Positions 21,501 to 29,627 of a DNA stretch of 43,819 bases are shown piece by piece (position 1 is the first letter of the stretch; each line of letters starts with the position of its first letter). A program made the position numbers and the translations under genes. This DNA is from an uncultured cyanobacterium. GTDB taxonomy: Bacteria > Cyanobacteriota > Cyanobacteriia > Cyanobacteriales > FACHB-T130. Below the pieces are notes generated by a model. The model saw only the letters and a program-made list of their open reading frames with translations, made no database searches and was not told the origin of the DNA. Location: positions 1-43,819 of the forward strand of contig CAKZHE010000083.1 of NCBI GenBank assembly GCA_936920195.1. Reading direction: 5' to 3'.

Positions 21501-23058
21501 TACGGAATTTCGAGTTGTTCATCCTGATGGCAGCATCCATTTCATCAAAGCATTTGCGCTAGTTCGACGGGATGCGGAGGGAAATCCGCAAAAGATGATT
21601 GGGGTTAACTTTGATATTAGCGAACAGCAAGCTGCGCTGCGCGATCGCCAACGTCAAGAACAAGCTTTGCGGTTAATTGTTGAAGGTACAGCCGCCAAAA
21701 CAGGCGAAGAATTCTTCAAAACTTGCGTGCAATATCTTGCTCAAGTATTAGAAGTTCGTTATGCTTTTATTGCCGAATTTATTGACTCGGAAAAATTAGC
21801 AGCTAAAACTCTAGCATTTTGGATAGGAGACAACTTTGGGGATAACTTTACTTACAATTTAGTTGGTGCGCCCTGTGAAAATGTTTATACTCAAGGCGAG
21901 TTGTGTATATACCCAGATTCTGTGCAGTCACTTTTTCCTCAAGACGCTGATTTAGTTACTCTCCAAGTGCAGAGTTATGCTGGTTTGCCAATTATTGATA
22001 CCGATGGCAATTCCTTGGGATTGCTGGCAGTTTTGGACAACAAACCGATGGTACAAAATATAGAAATGCAGTCAGCAATCTTGAGAATATTTGCTACTCG
22101 TGCGGGGGCTGAAATGGAGCGAATGCAGTCGGAAGCAGCATTGCGAGCATCAGAAATCCAACTGCGCCAACAAACGGAAGAGTTAGAAGCAATTCTCAAA
22201 AAGTTGCAAAATACCCAAACTCAATTAATTCAAGCTGAAAAAATGTCAAGTTTGGGGCAATTAGTTGCTGGAGTTGCCCATGAAATCAATAATCCCGTCA
22301 GCTTTATTTATAGCAATATTCAACCTGCCACTAATTATGCTAGTGACTTAATTGAGTTAGTTCACCTTTACCAACAACATTATCCAAGTCCACCCCAGGC
22401 GATCGCTGATTTGACAAAAAATATTGACTTTCAGTATTTAGCTATGGATTTTTCTAAGTTGCTGGCATCAATGAAAACTGGAGCAACACGCATCAAGGAT
22501 ATTGTTAAATCTCTACGAACTTTTTCGCGCCTAGATGAAGCAAATTTCAAAGCCATAGATATTCACGAAAATATCGATAGCACTTTGGTTATTTTACAAA
22601 ATCGCTTGAATGGTCGAGCGGGAGAGCCAAAAATTCATGTCATTAAAAATTATGGTGATTTACCGCTAGTTGAATGTTATGGTGGTTTATTGAATCAGGT
22701 ATTTATGAATTTGTTTGTGAATGGGATTGATGCCATTGAACAACAGCGAGAAAGATTAGAATTAGCGGGGGATTTTGATTATACTGGTAAGATTATTATT
22801 ACAACTGCCATTACTTCCGAAAATCAGGTGTTGATCTCAATTCAAGACAATGGATGTGGAATGAGTCCAGAGGTGCAAGCCCAAATATTTAATCCATTTT
22901 TTACTACTAAACCGATTGGTAAAGGTACAGGGATGGGGTTGGCAAATAGCTATCAAATTATTGAAGAACAACATCAAGGTAGTATTTTAGTGAATTCCAC
23001 TCTAGGAGAAGGTACAGAATTTGCCATTACATTATCAATCAAGGTAAGGATTAGATAA
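18508..23058 (+). CDS. Soluble multi-PAS sensor histidine kinase with GAF domain
   Basis: A 1516-residue protein without membrane segments. I count eight PAS domains, starting near residues 25, 166, 289, 420, 544, 675, 792 and 919; most end with a D-I-(S/T)-(D/E/K) motif linked to a short helix. Several carry HPDD, typical of PAS_3 folds. A GAF domain follows (about 1051-1215), then a histidine kinase with [20 protein letters not shown] (His1258), NQVFMNLFVNGIDAI, QDNGCGM and GKGTGMGLANSYQI. PAS domains may bind haem, flavin or small ligands; none can be assigned by eye. It starts 55 nt after the previous gene and could belong to the same transcript. There is no receiver domain and no output domain. 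Confidence 0.93.
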   Translation: MNEISDRPDYPIGDRLLLALRDRQLHTLFETTLDAIAIADDQGRYLDVNSAACELFGLEREQLLGCYICQFAESKFYFQQVWQEFQHQEKVRGEFRLVRTDGDIRIVEYAATANFLPHCHLLVMRDITAYKQAEAQVRELTQQLDRQVRLPVNELAQTQAQLQQSQQRLESILNSIEGVVWSIHPETFETIYINPAVEPIFGCAVAEFFANPNLWLEIIHPDDRSIITNAFIQLEEKGKTRKEYRIIRPDGQVRWLSVNSYLVYDQIGKPIRIDGITTDISDRIESQSRLQQIARHIPGIIYQFRQRTDGTFHFPYASEGMREIYGLSPEEVCEDAAKIFSLIHPDDLDFITQSLLDSATHLTPWHCKYRVCLADGRMLWLLGNATPQREPDGSTLWHGYIRDISDQKNREIAFRESETKFTTIFNTSPDPAWISTLTAGRCLNVNESLCQLLEVTAPDIIGKTCVEIGLWDDLKDLYYFRQTLIREGSIQNFEVVIRTSSRQAKTVLMSATVQRLDGQDCVIGMLKDISDRQQVETALRKSEARFQRIALSSPGIIYIIVHHLDKSKYFEYISSAVTEIFEVSVEQVMDNINVCLQLFHPDDMARFGQAVAHSIETLQPFQEEWRIITPTGKLKWIQASGRPERRENGEIAWYGIMLDISKQQVALRERKAAQLELEQFFNIALDLLCIADLNGYFRRLNCAWETILGYDVSELEGQLFLDFVHPDDIAATLAVMSDLSEQKPIIQFTNRYRAKDGNYRYIEWRSFPCGDLIYAAARDITERKQAEIENWQMQNFLNSIIENIPNMLFVKDAKNLQFLRFNKAGEELLGYPKEALLGKNDYDFFPPAEADFFIAKDREVLAQGNVLDIPEEHIQTKHQGTRILHTRKIPILDEFGNPKYLLGISEDITESKQAEIQLKEISERLSLALKSGGIGCWEWDLVDNTLLWDERMYELYGVNKNSNSRLAYDIWANGIHPDDRDAAQTLGYQTILGEAEYNTEFRVVHPDGSIHFIKAFALVRRDAEGNPQKMIGVNFDISEQQAALRDRQRQEQALRLIVEGTAAKTGEEFFKTCVQYLAQVLEVRYAFIAEFIDSEKLAAKTLAFWIGDNFGDNFTYNLVGAPCENVYTQGELCIYPDSVQSLFPQDADLVTLQVQSYAGLPIIDTDGNSLGLLAVLDNKPMVQNIEMQSAILRIFATRAGAEMERMQSEAALRASEIQLRQQTEELEAILKKLQNTQTQLIQAEKMSSLGQLVAGVAHEINNPVSFIYSNIQPATNYASDLIELVHLYQQHYPSPPQAIADLTKNIDFQYLAMDFSKLLASMKTGATRIKDIVKSLRTFSRLDEANFKAIDIHENIDSTLVILQNRLNGRAGEPKIHVIKNYGDLPLVECYGGLLNQVFMNLFVNGIDAIEQQRERLELAGDFDYTGKIIITTAITSENQVLISIQDNGCGMSPEVQAQIFNPFFTTKPIGKGTGMGLANSYQIIEEQHQGSILVNSTLGEGTEFAITLSIKVRIR

Positions 23059-23104
23059 TCATTGTTTTTAGCCTCTGATGCACCTTACGCTCTGGAGTTT
23101 GACT

Positions 23105-23683
23105 TTAAAGGGTTTGAACAAAGGCGTTGACGGCATCATATTGATCTGCCATTCTGGAATAAAATTCGAGCGATCGCAAGTCCAATTCTGGTAATAATTC
23201 ACTTTTATTCACCAACTCATACCCATTTAACCGCAAACAATAAACTGAAATTAACCCATCTTCCCAAAACCACACCTCTCGCACTCCGATGCGGCGATAG
23301 ATTTCCAAGATGTTAATGCCGCCACTTGTCACCACAATCTCAACTGCCAAGTCTGGCACTGATTTGCGTTGCCCCAAACAATAAGATTCGTCTGGCTCCT
23401 TTCGTGCCGCCAATTCCTTCATCCCAATGGTGGTACTGCCCCGCCCATAAAAACGAATGTTTTTCTGGCGCATATAAATTTCTAGAAGTTGTCCTAAAGT
23501 ATTTCTAGGTTCTTCATGGGCATCAGATAATGGAGCCATAATTTCCACGCACCCATCCAAATAAGTTAACCGCGCCCCAGTACCTGCTAAATCTACATCC
23601 AACTTTTCTAGGGTTTCCCATGTCACATTGGACAATAAAACTTCCCCTGTACTAAATCCGGCTTCAGAAATTGCGACAACCAT
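23105..23683 (-). CDS. Uma2-family putative endonuclease (DUF820)
   Basis: A 192-residue protein of the Uma2/DUF820 family, which is greatly expanded in cyanobacteria and has a restriction-endonuclease-like core. Visible motifs are LTYLDGCVEIMAPLSDAHE, the catalytic pattern VPDLAVEIV (Asp then Glu-Ile-Val about 11 residues later than the ESYCLGQ segment), ILEIYRRIGVREVWFWED and an aromatic-rich beta end. The biological role of the family is unsettled, with mobile DNA and stress suggested. The gene is convergent with the PAS kinase, with 46 nt between stops. GGAAGG lies upstream of the ATG. Confidence 0.88.
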   Translation of the reverse strand: MVVAISEAGFSTGEVLLSNVTWETLEKLDVDLAGTGARLTYLDGCVEIMAPLSDAHEEPRNTLGQLLEIYMRQKNIRFYGRGSTTIGMKELAARKEPDESYCLGQRKSVPDLAVEIVVTSGGINILEIYRRIGVREVWFWEDGLISVYCLRLNGYELVNKSELLPELDLRSLEFYSRMADQYDAVNAFVQTL

Positions 23684-23767
23684 TTAACTTACCTTCCACA
23701 ATCCTGCTTAAAAAGCTCAAGCATCCTATTCATGCTTCAAGTTTAGCTGGTTTTTGACATTAGACAA

Positions 23768-24208
23768 TTATTCCACTACCACGCTACTCATAGGATTGAG
23801 GGGAATACTAAACATAAAATAGATTACTCCAGTTCCTAAGAGCGCTACTGCTAGACTAAATAGCAGTACCCAATTATCGGCTGGTTCATAGGTATCTTCA
23901 TCAATGTTGTGACTTACGCCAAAGTAATGCTTAGTACAAAATAAGACTGTCACCAACCCCACCAAAGAGAACAGTAAACCTAATCTCCAGCCATTGCCGG
24001 GAGTAGTGGGCATAGGCGGATGAAAGGCACGCAAACGGACAATGACTACGCCAAAACCCATCAAAGCGATCGCTGTCCGCATCCAAGCTAAGTAAGTCCG
24101 TTCGTTGGCTAAGTGATCGCGGACTCGCGAAGGATTTAGTCTGCCCTTTTGCCGAGTTTCCTTGGTTGGTTTGGATAGTAGCATAGATAGCGCCCTAGTT
24201 CTAAACAT
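23768..24208 (-). CDS. DUF202 (YidH-type) membrane protein
   Basis: A 146-residue protein with the DUF202 signature RDHLANERTYLAWMRTAIAL near residue 30-50. Three membrane helices follow: MRTAIALMGFGVVIV, WRLGLLFSLVGLVTVLF and WVLLFSLAVALLGTGVIYFMF. An internal ATG at 24184 gives an N terminus 8 residues shorter; neither start has a strong ribosome site. The function of the family is unknown. It lies 105 nt downstream of the CadD pair on the same strand, which may mean one transcript. Confidence 0.85.
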   Translation of the reverse strand: MFRTRALSMLLSKPTKETRQKGRLNPSRVRDHLANERTYLAWMRTAIALMGFGVVIVRLRAFHPPMPTTPGNGWRLGLLFSLVGLVTVLFCTKHYFGVSHNIDEDTYEPADNWVLLFSLAVALLGTGVIYFMFSIPLNPMSSVVVE

Positions 24209-24313
24209 AGATTACCAAAACTTGGGAGGAATTGCCGCAATGGAAAATACAATTTGGCTGAAATCAGAAAAAATAAGGCTAGTTTTAGGGATCAACCGTT
24301 TTCCACCGGGCTG

Positions 24314-24964
24314 TTAATGGAGCAGCTGGTAAGTTTCGCTTTCGAGCAAAATAAAAATTCCGATCCCAATCAAGACAAATGGCACAATTTGATGACCGTA
24401 GCGAGTTAAAATCTTGGCGATCGCCGGATGCTTAGTTAACCAATAAGCGATCGCGCACCAAATACCGATCATCAGCAAGAATATAGTGACAATTACTCCT
24501 AAACTTGCCCAATGGCTGTTGGCAAATAACGGCACATAAATCCCAATATTATCTCCCCCATTGGCAAAGGTGACGGCAGCAACTTTATAGGTTTCCGGGC
24601 TAATCAAAGTGGCGAGCAATGGTATAGCTGACACATCAGGAGTAACAGTTTGAATTTCCGGCTCTTCTGCCGATGATTGGGAAAATCCCCGACTGGGCGA
24701 TCGCCAATGTTGAATCCCTATGGCAATTGGTACTAAACCCAGTAAGCCAATCCAAGTTTTTGGAATGAATAAGCCCCCAAAGAAACCGGGCAAGCTCATT
24801 ACCAGAATGGCGGTAAATCCTAGATACTGACCGACAACAATATGTCGAGGTTTAAAAGTAGCATTTACCTGGGCAAAGAACAACATTAAAATCACAATGT
24901 CATCAATATTCGTTGCCACAAAGGAGGTAAATCCAGCCATAATTGCTCCAGCCAGCCAATTCAT
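24314..24964 (-). CDS. CadD-family cation (cadmium) resistance transporter, copy 1
   Basis: A 216-residue protein with about six hydrophobic helices and the motif ATNIDDIVILMLFFAQVN near the N terminus, the signature of the CadD/cadmium-resistance transporter family. A second family motif is FANGGDNIGIYVPLFA (about 135-150). The middle loop is hydrophilic. The family is known from plasmid cadmium resistance in Gram-positive bacteria; in cyanobacteria the substrate is not established. It follows its paralogue after 35 nt on the same strand, and the two probably arose by tandem duplication. Confidence 0.85.
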   Translation of the reverse strand: MNWLAGAIMAGFTSFVATNIDDIVILMLFFAQVNATFKPRHIVVGQYLGFTAILVMSLPGFFGGLFIPKTWIGLLGLVPIAIGIQHWRSPSRGFSQSSAEEPEIQTVTPDVSAIPLLATLISPETYKVAAVTFANGGDNIGIYVPLFANSHWASLGVIVTIFLLMIGIWCAIAYWLTKHPAIAKILTRYGHQIVPFVLIGIGIFILLESETYQLLH

Positions 24965-24999
24965 TAAATTTTAGATTTGGGTTAGTGATGCTTATAAAA

Positions 25000-25719
25000 T
25001 TAGACGATCTTGTGGGATTTTGGCAGAACTGCTTCCGTGGTAACTGGCGTTTCGCGCTTTTTGACTAAACCCCCTAAACACAAACAACTAGCAATTAGGG
25101 ACAACAGGCTTAAAGCTTGACTGTCTAAGACAATAAATGCGCCTAAACCAATTAAGATAAAAGGCACTGCCGTATTTCCATAGCGACTCATTAAGTTGGC
25201 GATCGCTGGTTGTTGAGTCAATTTATCCGCAGCATAGCACCAAACTCCCACCAACAACAGAAAAACTGCCCCAATCGCTACCAAGCCTACCCAAGAACTG
25301 TTGGCAAACAACGGCACATAAATGCCAAGATTGTCGCTGCCATTAGCAATGGTAATTGCCGCCACGCTGCAAGTTTGGGGACTTAAAAAACTAGCGAAAG
25401 GCCAATTGGGAGATTCATTTACCTCTTCTTGATTGTTCTCCTCATCTTCCCGATTCAGCAACTTACTCAAACCAACTGCAATTGGAATTAAACCTAGCAA
25501 TCCAATTACAGTTCGCGGCACAATAAAACTGCCAAAGAATCCCGGCAAGCTCGCCACCACCAACAACACAAAACCTATATATTGACCGAATACAATATCG
25601 CGACGGCGAAAGGTTGTATTTATTTGGGCAAATAACAGTACCAAAATCGCCATATCGTCAATATTGGTAGCAGCAAAAGCGGTGATGCCTGTGGGAATTG
25701 CCGTGATTAATTCGTTCAT
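25000..25719 (-). CDS. CadD-family cation (cadmium) resistance transporter, copy 2
   Basis: I choose the ATG at 25719 (239 residues). AGGGTGAG precedes it, and the first residues MNELITAIPTGITAFAATNI then line up with the paralogue MNWLAGAIMAGFTSFVATNI. A frame from 25767 adds 16 residues. The motifs ATNIDDMAILVLLFAQIN and IANGSDNLGIYVPLFAN are present, with about six helices. The C-terminal tail after the last helix is basic and longer than in copy 1. The gene is divergent from a LysR regulator, which is the most likely controller of the pair. Confidence 0.85.
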   Translation of the reverse strand: MNELITAIPTGITAFAATNIDDMAILVLLFAQINTTFRRRDIVFGQYIGFVLLVVASLPGFFGSFIVPRTVIGLLGLIPIAVGLSKLLNREDEENNQEEVNESPNWPFASFLSPQTCSVAAITIANGSDNLGIYVPLFANSSWVGLVAIGAVFLLLVGVWCYAADKLTQQPAIANLMSRYGNTAVPFILIGLGAFIVLDSQALSLLSLIASCLCLGGLVKKRETPVTTEAVLPKSHKIV

Positions 25720-25791
25720 CTCACCCTGCCCTGTTGGCGAAAAGTGCTTAAATCTTGGCTGGTTCATCTATTTCACTTTAAGGAAATTCAA

Positions 25792-25829
25792 TGATAAAAT
25801 CAAATATTCTTTTTTGTTAAAACGATAAC
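25792..25829. promoter_or_regulatory. Inverted repeats between cadD copy 2 and lysR, candidate operator
   Basis: TGATAAAATCA at 25792-25802 is a perfect inverted repeat with a 3-nt centre. GTTA (25816-25819) and TAAC (25826-25829) flank AAACGA. Both lie in the short divergent region. LysR regulators bind dyads of the form T-N11-A here, so this is a candidate, not a demonstrated, site. Confidence 0.35.
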
Positions 25830-25863
25830 TAAAAGTAATTAACAATTCGCCAGGTTTGACGAC

Positions 25864-26820
25864 ATGGGGATGACTCTCGATCAATTACGGATATTTCTGG
25901 CTGTGGCACAGCACTTGCACTTTACCCGCGCCGCCGAGGAACTCTACATCACTCAGCCAGCGATTAGCGCCGCCATCCAAAATCTGGAAAATGACTATGG
26001 CGTGAAGCTATTCGATCGGATTGGTCGTCATGTGGAAATTACCGCTGCTGGTCAAATGTTACAGGAAGAGGCGAAGAAAATTCTCGACCAAGTGGTGCTG
26101 ACTGAAAGGGGGTTGCGGGAATTAAATAATTTGCAGCGGGGGGAGTTAAAGTTAGGATCGAGCCTCACCATCGGTAATTATTGGTTGCCCAGCAAGCTCA
26201 GTCAGTTTAAGCAGCAATATCCAGGAATCTCTGTTCACTGTACTTTGGGCAATACGGAAGCTATTTGTGTGGGTACGGCGACGGGATTGTTCGATCTGGG
26301 TTTGATTGAAGGGGAAGTGAAGCCGACGCTGAAGAGTTCTTTGGAACAAGAGGTAGTGGCGAGCGATCGCTTAGTGATTGTCGTCGGTAAGTCTCATCCC
26401 TGGTTTGACCGTCCTGTAGTCACTTTAGCAGAATTGCAGACCGCTGATTGGGTGATGCGGGAACCCGGTTCTGGCACTCAGCAAAGGTTTGAGCAAGCTT
26501 TATTCAATTGGGGTATCGATCCCACTACTTTAAATGTCACCCTAGTTTTCAGCAGCGGCAATATGGTGAAGGCGGTGGTGGAAAGCGGTGTGGGAGCAGC
26601 AGCAATTTCTGAGTTGATGGTGACGAAGGAATTACAACTCTCGACGCTGCGAACAATACAAGTCGTCAGTACCGTTGAGAGTAATGGTAAAGCAAGTGGG
26701 AAGCGATCGCCTAAAAATCCCCCTGCGTTTGAAATTGTCCGCCCCTTTTTGAAGCTGAAACACAGGCAGCGCTTTCAAACCAGACTTTCAGCCGCTTTTG
26801 AGCAAATTTTAATTCTTTAG
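25864..26820 (+). CDS. LysR-family transcription regulator
   Basis: A 318-residue regulator. Residues 3-62 hold the winged helix-turn-helix with LRIFLAVAQHLHFTRAAEEL, YITQPAISAAIQNLE and LFDRIGRHVEITAAG. Residues about 90-300 form a LysR substrate-binding domain (LKLGSSLTIGNYWLP, GLFDLGLIEG, DWVMREPGSGTQQRFE). A second ATG (25870) is equally possible. The gene diverges from the CadD pair. LysR regulators usually control such a divergent neighbour and themselves. Sequence features in the ligand domain resemble CysB/RbcR-like cyanobacterial LysR proteins in a general way only, so the effector is unknown. Confidence 0.92.
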   Translation: MGMTLDQLRIFLAVAQHLHFTRAAEELYITQPAISAAIQNLENDYGVKLFDRIGRHVEITAAGQMLQEEAKKILDQVVLTERGLRELNNLQRGELKLGSSLTIGNYWLPSKLSQFKQQYPGISVHCTLGNTEAICVGTATGLFDLGLIEGEVKPTLKSSLEQEVVASDRLVIVVGKSHPWFDRPVVTLAELQTADWVMREPGSGTQQRFEQALFNWGIDPTTLNVTLVFSSGNMVKAVVESGVGAAAISELMVTKELQLSTLRTIQVVSTVESNGKASGKRSPKNPPAFEIVRPFLKLKHRQRFQTRLSAAFEQILIL

Positions 26821-26918
26821 CAGGTTTTTTGGGCAGTTGACCAAATTTGACCTGAGACGAAATTTAAAGTACGCTATTTCTATCGAGATACTGTAATTAA
26901 GTCTTCAGAGCTTCCTCC

Positions 26919-27263
26919 ATGTTGAAAAAATTTAGAGGCGGATTTCTACTGTTTTTCGGATATCTACTTTCTCCCCTATGCTGGTGGAACGATTTATTTT
27001 TTAATTTGCCAATTGCTTACTTTTTCGGATATTTATGCAGCTTGATTTCTCCCAGCTTATTGTGGCCTAGTTCCATTGCTGGGTACTGGCTCTCTAATGT
27101 TGCCGGAATTTTATTGATGCAAATTGGCGCTTTGGATATAATCCAAACCCAAGAGCGCAATTGGCAGAAGGAATTATGGACAGGAGTTTTATCTTCAACT
27201 GTCTATACCATTGCCATTGTGGTATTAGTCCAATTGAAAATTCTGGACACCCCTAATCTATAG
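26919..27263 (+). CDS. Small conserved-looking membrane protein
   Basis: A 114-residue protein with about three membrane helices (FLLFFGYLLSPLCWWNDLFF, YFFGYLCSLISPSLLW, IAGYWLSNVAGILLM) and one near the C terminus (VYTIAIVVLVQL). The segment IIQTQERNWQKELW between helices is charged and likely exposed. I do not recognise a named family. The gene is on its own after lysR and ends at a repeat-rich region. Confidence 0.65.
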   Translation: MLKKFRGGFLLFFGYLLSPLCWWNDLFFNLPIAYFFGYLCSLISPSLLWPSSIAGYWLSNVAGILLMQIGALDIIQTQERNWQKELWTGVLSSTVYTIAIVVLVQLKILDTPNL

Positions 27264-27325
27264 ATGGGGAGGTGGGGTGATGGGGTGATGGGGTGATGAG
27301 GAGTTGGGGTGATGAGGAGTTGGGG
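27264..27325. repeat. GGTGATGGG-type tandem repeat tract, copy 1
   Basis: A G-rich tract built from the unit TGGGGTGA with variants TGAGGAGT. The same unit recurs at about 37749-37803 and 43673-43737. Such short tandem repeats are common between genes of filamentous cyanobacteria. Confidence 0.7.
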
Positions 27326-27564
27326 TAGGCTGTTGACTTTGTGAGTTTTTGGGCAATTTTATTCATGCAATAAATGTGTCTACTTTCCCCTAACTGGTTC
27401 CTAGGCTCTGCCTGGGAACCGATATCAAGAGGCTCTGCCTCGCGTGGCGATTATCCGAGGCAGAGCCTCTCAATGGGCATTCCCAGGCAGAGCCTGGGAA
27501 CGAGTAAACAGATCAGAAACTGCATGAACAGAAAACCCCTAAAAGGCACAAAGTCAACAGCCTA
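27326..27564. mobile_element. Fold-back (MITE-like) element with 44-bp terminal inverted repeats
   Basis: The ends TAGGCTGTTGACTTTGTG (27326-27343) and CACAAAGTCAACAGCCTA (27547-27564) are a perfect 18-bp inverted repeat. After an 18-nt imperfect part, TTCATGCA (27362-27369) pairs with TGCATGAA (27521-27528), so each arm is 44 bp. Inside are three more palindromes: GGTTCCTAGG...CCTGGGAACC (27396-27420), a perfect 15-bp pair AGAGGCTCTGCCTCG / CGAGGCAGAGCCTCT (27428-27470) and TTCCCAGG...CCTGGGAA (27480-27500). No transposase is coded. It lies between two convergent genes, so it could also end transcription from both sides. Confidence 0.7.
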
Positions 27565-27582
27565 GGCGCTACCCCTACATAC

Positions 27583-28599
27583 TCAAATGGAGTAAGCCAG
27601 CGGAAAAGATTTGGCATCCTTGGGCTGAATGTAAACTTGCTGTTGGGGTTTCAGACTCAATTGGTCATAAACTTCTCTTTGCAAGACAACATTGATAATT
27701 TGACCATCATCCAAAACTAATTCTGCTCTGACTTCCCAACCCAAATTAACGATGCGGTTAATTTTCGCTGTGGCAGAGGTTCCGTTGGGTTTCGTGTCCA
27801 GGATTACATCCTGGGGACGGAGAAAAACTTCTGGAGCAGCCGTTTCAAATTCATTGCCCCTGAAGATGTGCGAAGAACCAGGTAAAACGTTCACTGGTCC
27901 AATGAAACTCATCACAAAGGGAGTGGCTGGTTGGTCATAAATTTGGGCTGGCGAGCCTACTTGTTCAACTCTGCCTTTGTTCATCACCACAATTTCATCG
28001 GAAACTTCCATTGCTTCCTCTTGGTCGTGGGTGACAAAAACAGTGGTGACATGGACTTCATCGTGCAAGCGGCGCAACCAGGCACGCAAGTCTTTGCGGA
28101 CTTTGGCATCCAGCGCGCCAAAGGGTTCATCAAGCAGCAGCACTTTTGGTTCTACGGCAAGAGATCTGGCTAAGGCTACCCGCTGGCGCTGACCTCCGGA
28201 GAGTTGGGAGGGGTAGCGATCGCCCAATCCTTGTAATTGGACTAAATTGATTAATTCTTCTACTCGCGCATTAGTTCTGGCTTTAAGAGCATTGCGAATT
28301 TCTAAGCCAAATGCAATATTTTGACGGACTGTCAAGTGCTTGAAGAGGGCATAGTGCTGAAATACAAAGCCAATATTGCGTTCTTTGACGCTCTTGCCAG
28401 TGGCATCTTCGCCTTCAATGAAGATTCTGCCAATGTCAGGGTTCTCTAATCCCGCAATCAACCGCAACAAAGTGGACTTACCAGAACCGGATGGACCAAG
28501 CAAGGCGACGAGGGAACCACTTTTGATGTCTAGGCTCACTTGGTCAACGGCGTGAAAACTACCGAAACGCTTGGAGATATTCTCAACTACGATTGTCAC
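27583..28599 (-). CDS. cysA: Sulfate/thiosulfate-type ABC transporter ATPase
   Basis: A 338-residue ABC ATPase of the CysA type. Walker A is GPSGSGKST (35-43), the signature is LSGGQRQR (near 134), Walker B is [13 protein letters not shown], and the switch His lies in FVTHDQEE. The C-terminal 100 residues fit a regulatory OB-like domain ([25 protein letters not shown]). The start is a GTG at 28599, with AGGGGG about 8 nt upstream. CysA normally couples with CysT and CysW and a sulfate-binding protein; none of them is in this window, so it must partner with subunits encoded elsewhere. Molybdate or other anion ABC ATPases are alternatives. The symbol is my best guess. Confidence 0.85.
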   Translation of the reverse strand: MTIVVENISKRFGSFHAVDQVSLDIKSGSLVALLGPSGSGKSTLLRLIAGLENPDIGRIFIEGEDATGKSVKERNIGFVFQHYALFKHLTVRQNIAFGLEIRNALKARTNARVEELINLVQLQGLGDRYPSQLSGGQRQRVALARSLAVEPKVLLLDEPFGALDAKVRKDLRAWLRRLHDEVHVTTVFVTHDQEEAMEVSDEIVVMNKGRVEQVGSPAQIYDQPATPFVMSFIGPVNVLPGSSHIFRGNEFETAAPEVFLRPQDVILDTKPNGTSATAKINRIVNLGWEVRAELVLDDGQIINVVLQREVYDQLSLKPQQQVYIQPKDAKSFPLAYSI

Positions 28600-28777
28600 T
28601 GGTGCTACCCCCTAGGCATATACTACTGTTTATCGATCAAATTATCGTAGTTTAAATGATAGGCGATCGCAAGATCGAAAACATACTATTTTGGAATTTG
28701 GCCTGAAATTTATTCGGCATTCCCCATTCCCAATGGTTGATGAGTGCTGTCAAATCACCCCCATTTTTTAGTTCGCC

Positions 28778-29599
28778 ATGAAAATAAAAGATATTACTTA
28801 TATCTCTGGTAAAATAGTTTTGTTTATATTGCTGCTGGCAATCTTTTTTAATCCTTTTGCCATTGTCAATGCGGGAGAAAGAGGCGTAATGATGCGATTT
28901 GGGGAAGTGCAGCCCCAAATTTTAAAAGCGGGAATTCACCCGATTATTCCGATAATTGATATAGTTAAAAAATTAAGCGTGCGGGTGCAAAAGCAAGAAA
29001 TTTCGGCGGAAGCTTCTTCCAAAGACTTGCAAAATGTTTTTACTGATGTTGCCCTCAACTGGCATATTCTTCCTGAAGAAGTTAAGGCTATTTTTGAAGA
29101 AATTGGCGATGAAACAGCGGTAATCGATCGCATTATTAATCCCGCTGTGGAGGAGGTTTTGAAAGCAGTGATGGCTCAGTACACGGCGGAGGAAATTATT
29201 ACCAAACGGGAGGAAGTAAAAGGAGGAGTAGACGTACTATTAAATAGTAGATTGGCAAACTACCATGTTGCTGTTGACGATATCTCCCTGGTTCACGTTC
29301 ACTTTTCCCGGCGATTTAGCGATGCTGTGGAAGCCAAACAAATTGCCGAACAAGAAGCAAAAAGGGCTGATTTTATTGCGCTGAAAGCGATTAAGGAAGC
29401 TGAGGCAAAGGTAAATTTAGCTAAAGGGGAGACAGAAGCCTACAGGCTACTGCGAGAAAATTTGACCCCAGAAATCCTCCAAAGACAAGCTCTAGAAAAA
29501 TGGAATGGGAATTTACCTTTGATTGTGGGGAAAGAGGGACAAAAATTTTGGGATTTAAACCAATTTTTGCAAGAAAGTGATAGGCGATCGCGCAATTAG
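28778..29599 (+). CDS. Prohibitin/SPFH (band 7) membrane protein
   Basis: A 273-residue protein. One N-terminal membrane helix (about 12-32, IVLFILLLAIFFNPFAIVN) is followed by the band-7 start AGERGVMMRFGEVQPQILKAG. The SPFH domain runs to about 185, and a charged helical segment (KQIAEQEAKRADFIALKAIKEA) forms a coiled coil at about 185-225, ending QALEKWNGNLPLIVGK, all typical of prohibitins. These proteins form ring-like membrane scaffolds that shield proteases or organise lipid domains. It is divergent from the cysA-like gene. Confidence 0.88.
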   Translation: MKIKDITYISGKIVLFILLLAIFFNPFAIVNAGERGVMMRFGEVQPQILKAGIHPIIPIIDIVKKLSVRVQKQEISAEASSKDLQNVFTDVALNWHILPEEVKAIFEEIGDETAVIDRIINPAVEEVLKAVMAQYTAEEIITKREEVKGGVDVLLNSRLANYHVAVDDISLVHVHFSRRFSDAVEAKQIAEQEAKRADFIALKAIKEAEAKVNLAKGETEAYRLLRENLTPEILQRQALEKWNGNLPLIVGKEGQKFWDLNQFLQESDRRSRN

Positions 29600-29601
29600 T
29601 C

Positions 29602-29627
29602 AGGACTTACGCAACGCCTCTATAGAT
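29602..29627. repeat. Dispersed AGGACTTAC repeat, copy 2
   Basis: AGGACTTACGCA followed by CGCCTCTATAGAT; same core as the copies at 12124 and 43742. It lies directly between the prohibitin stop and a protease relic and may have replaced the front of that relic. Confidence 0.5.

Noticed and set aside
27374-27565. 63-codon frame in the fold-back element
   Set aside because: Coding potential comes from the palindromes; no start signal or homology.
28652-28918. 88-residue minus-strand frame over the prohibitin start
   Set aside because: Shares its DNA with the clear prohibitin N terminus and has no domain or start signal.
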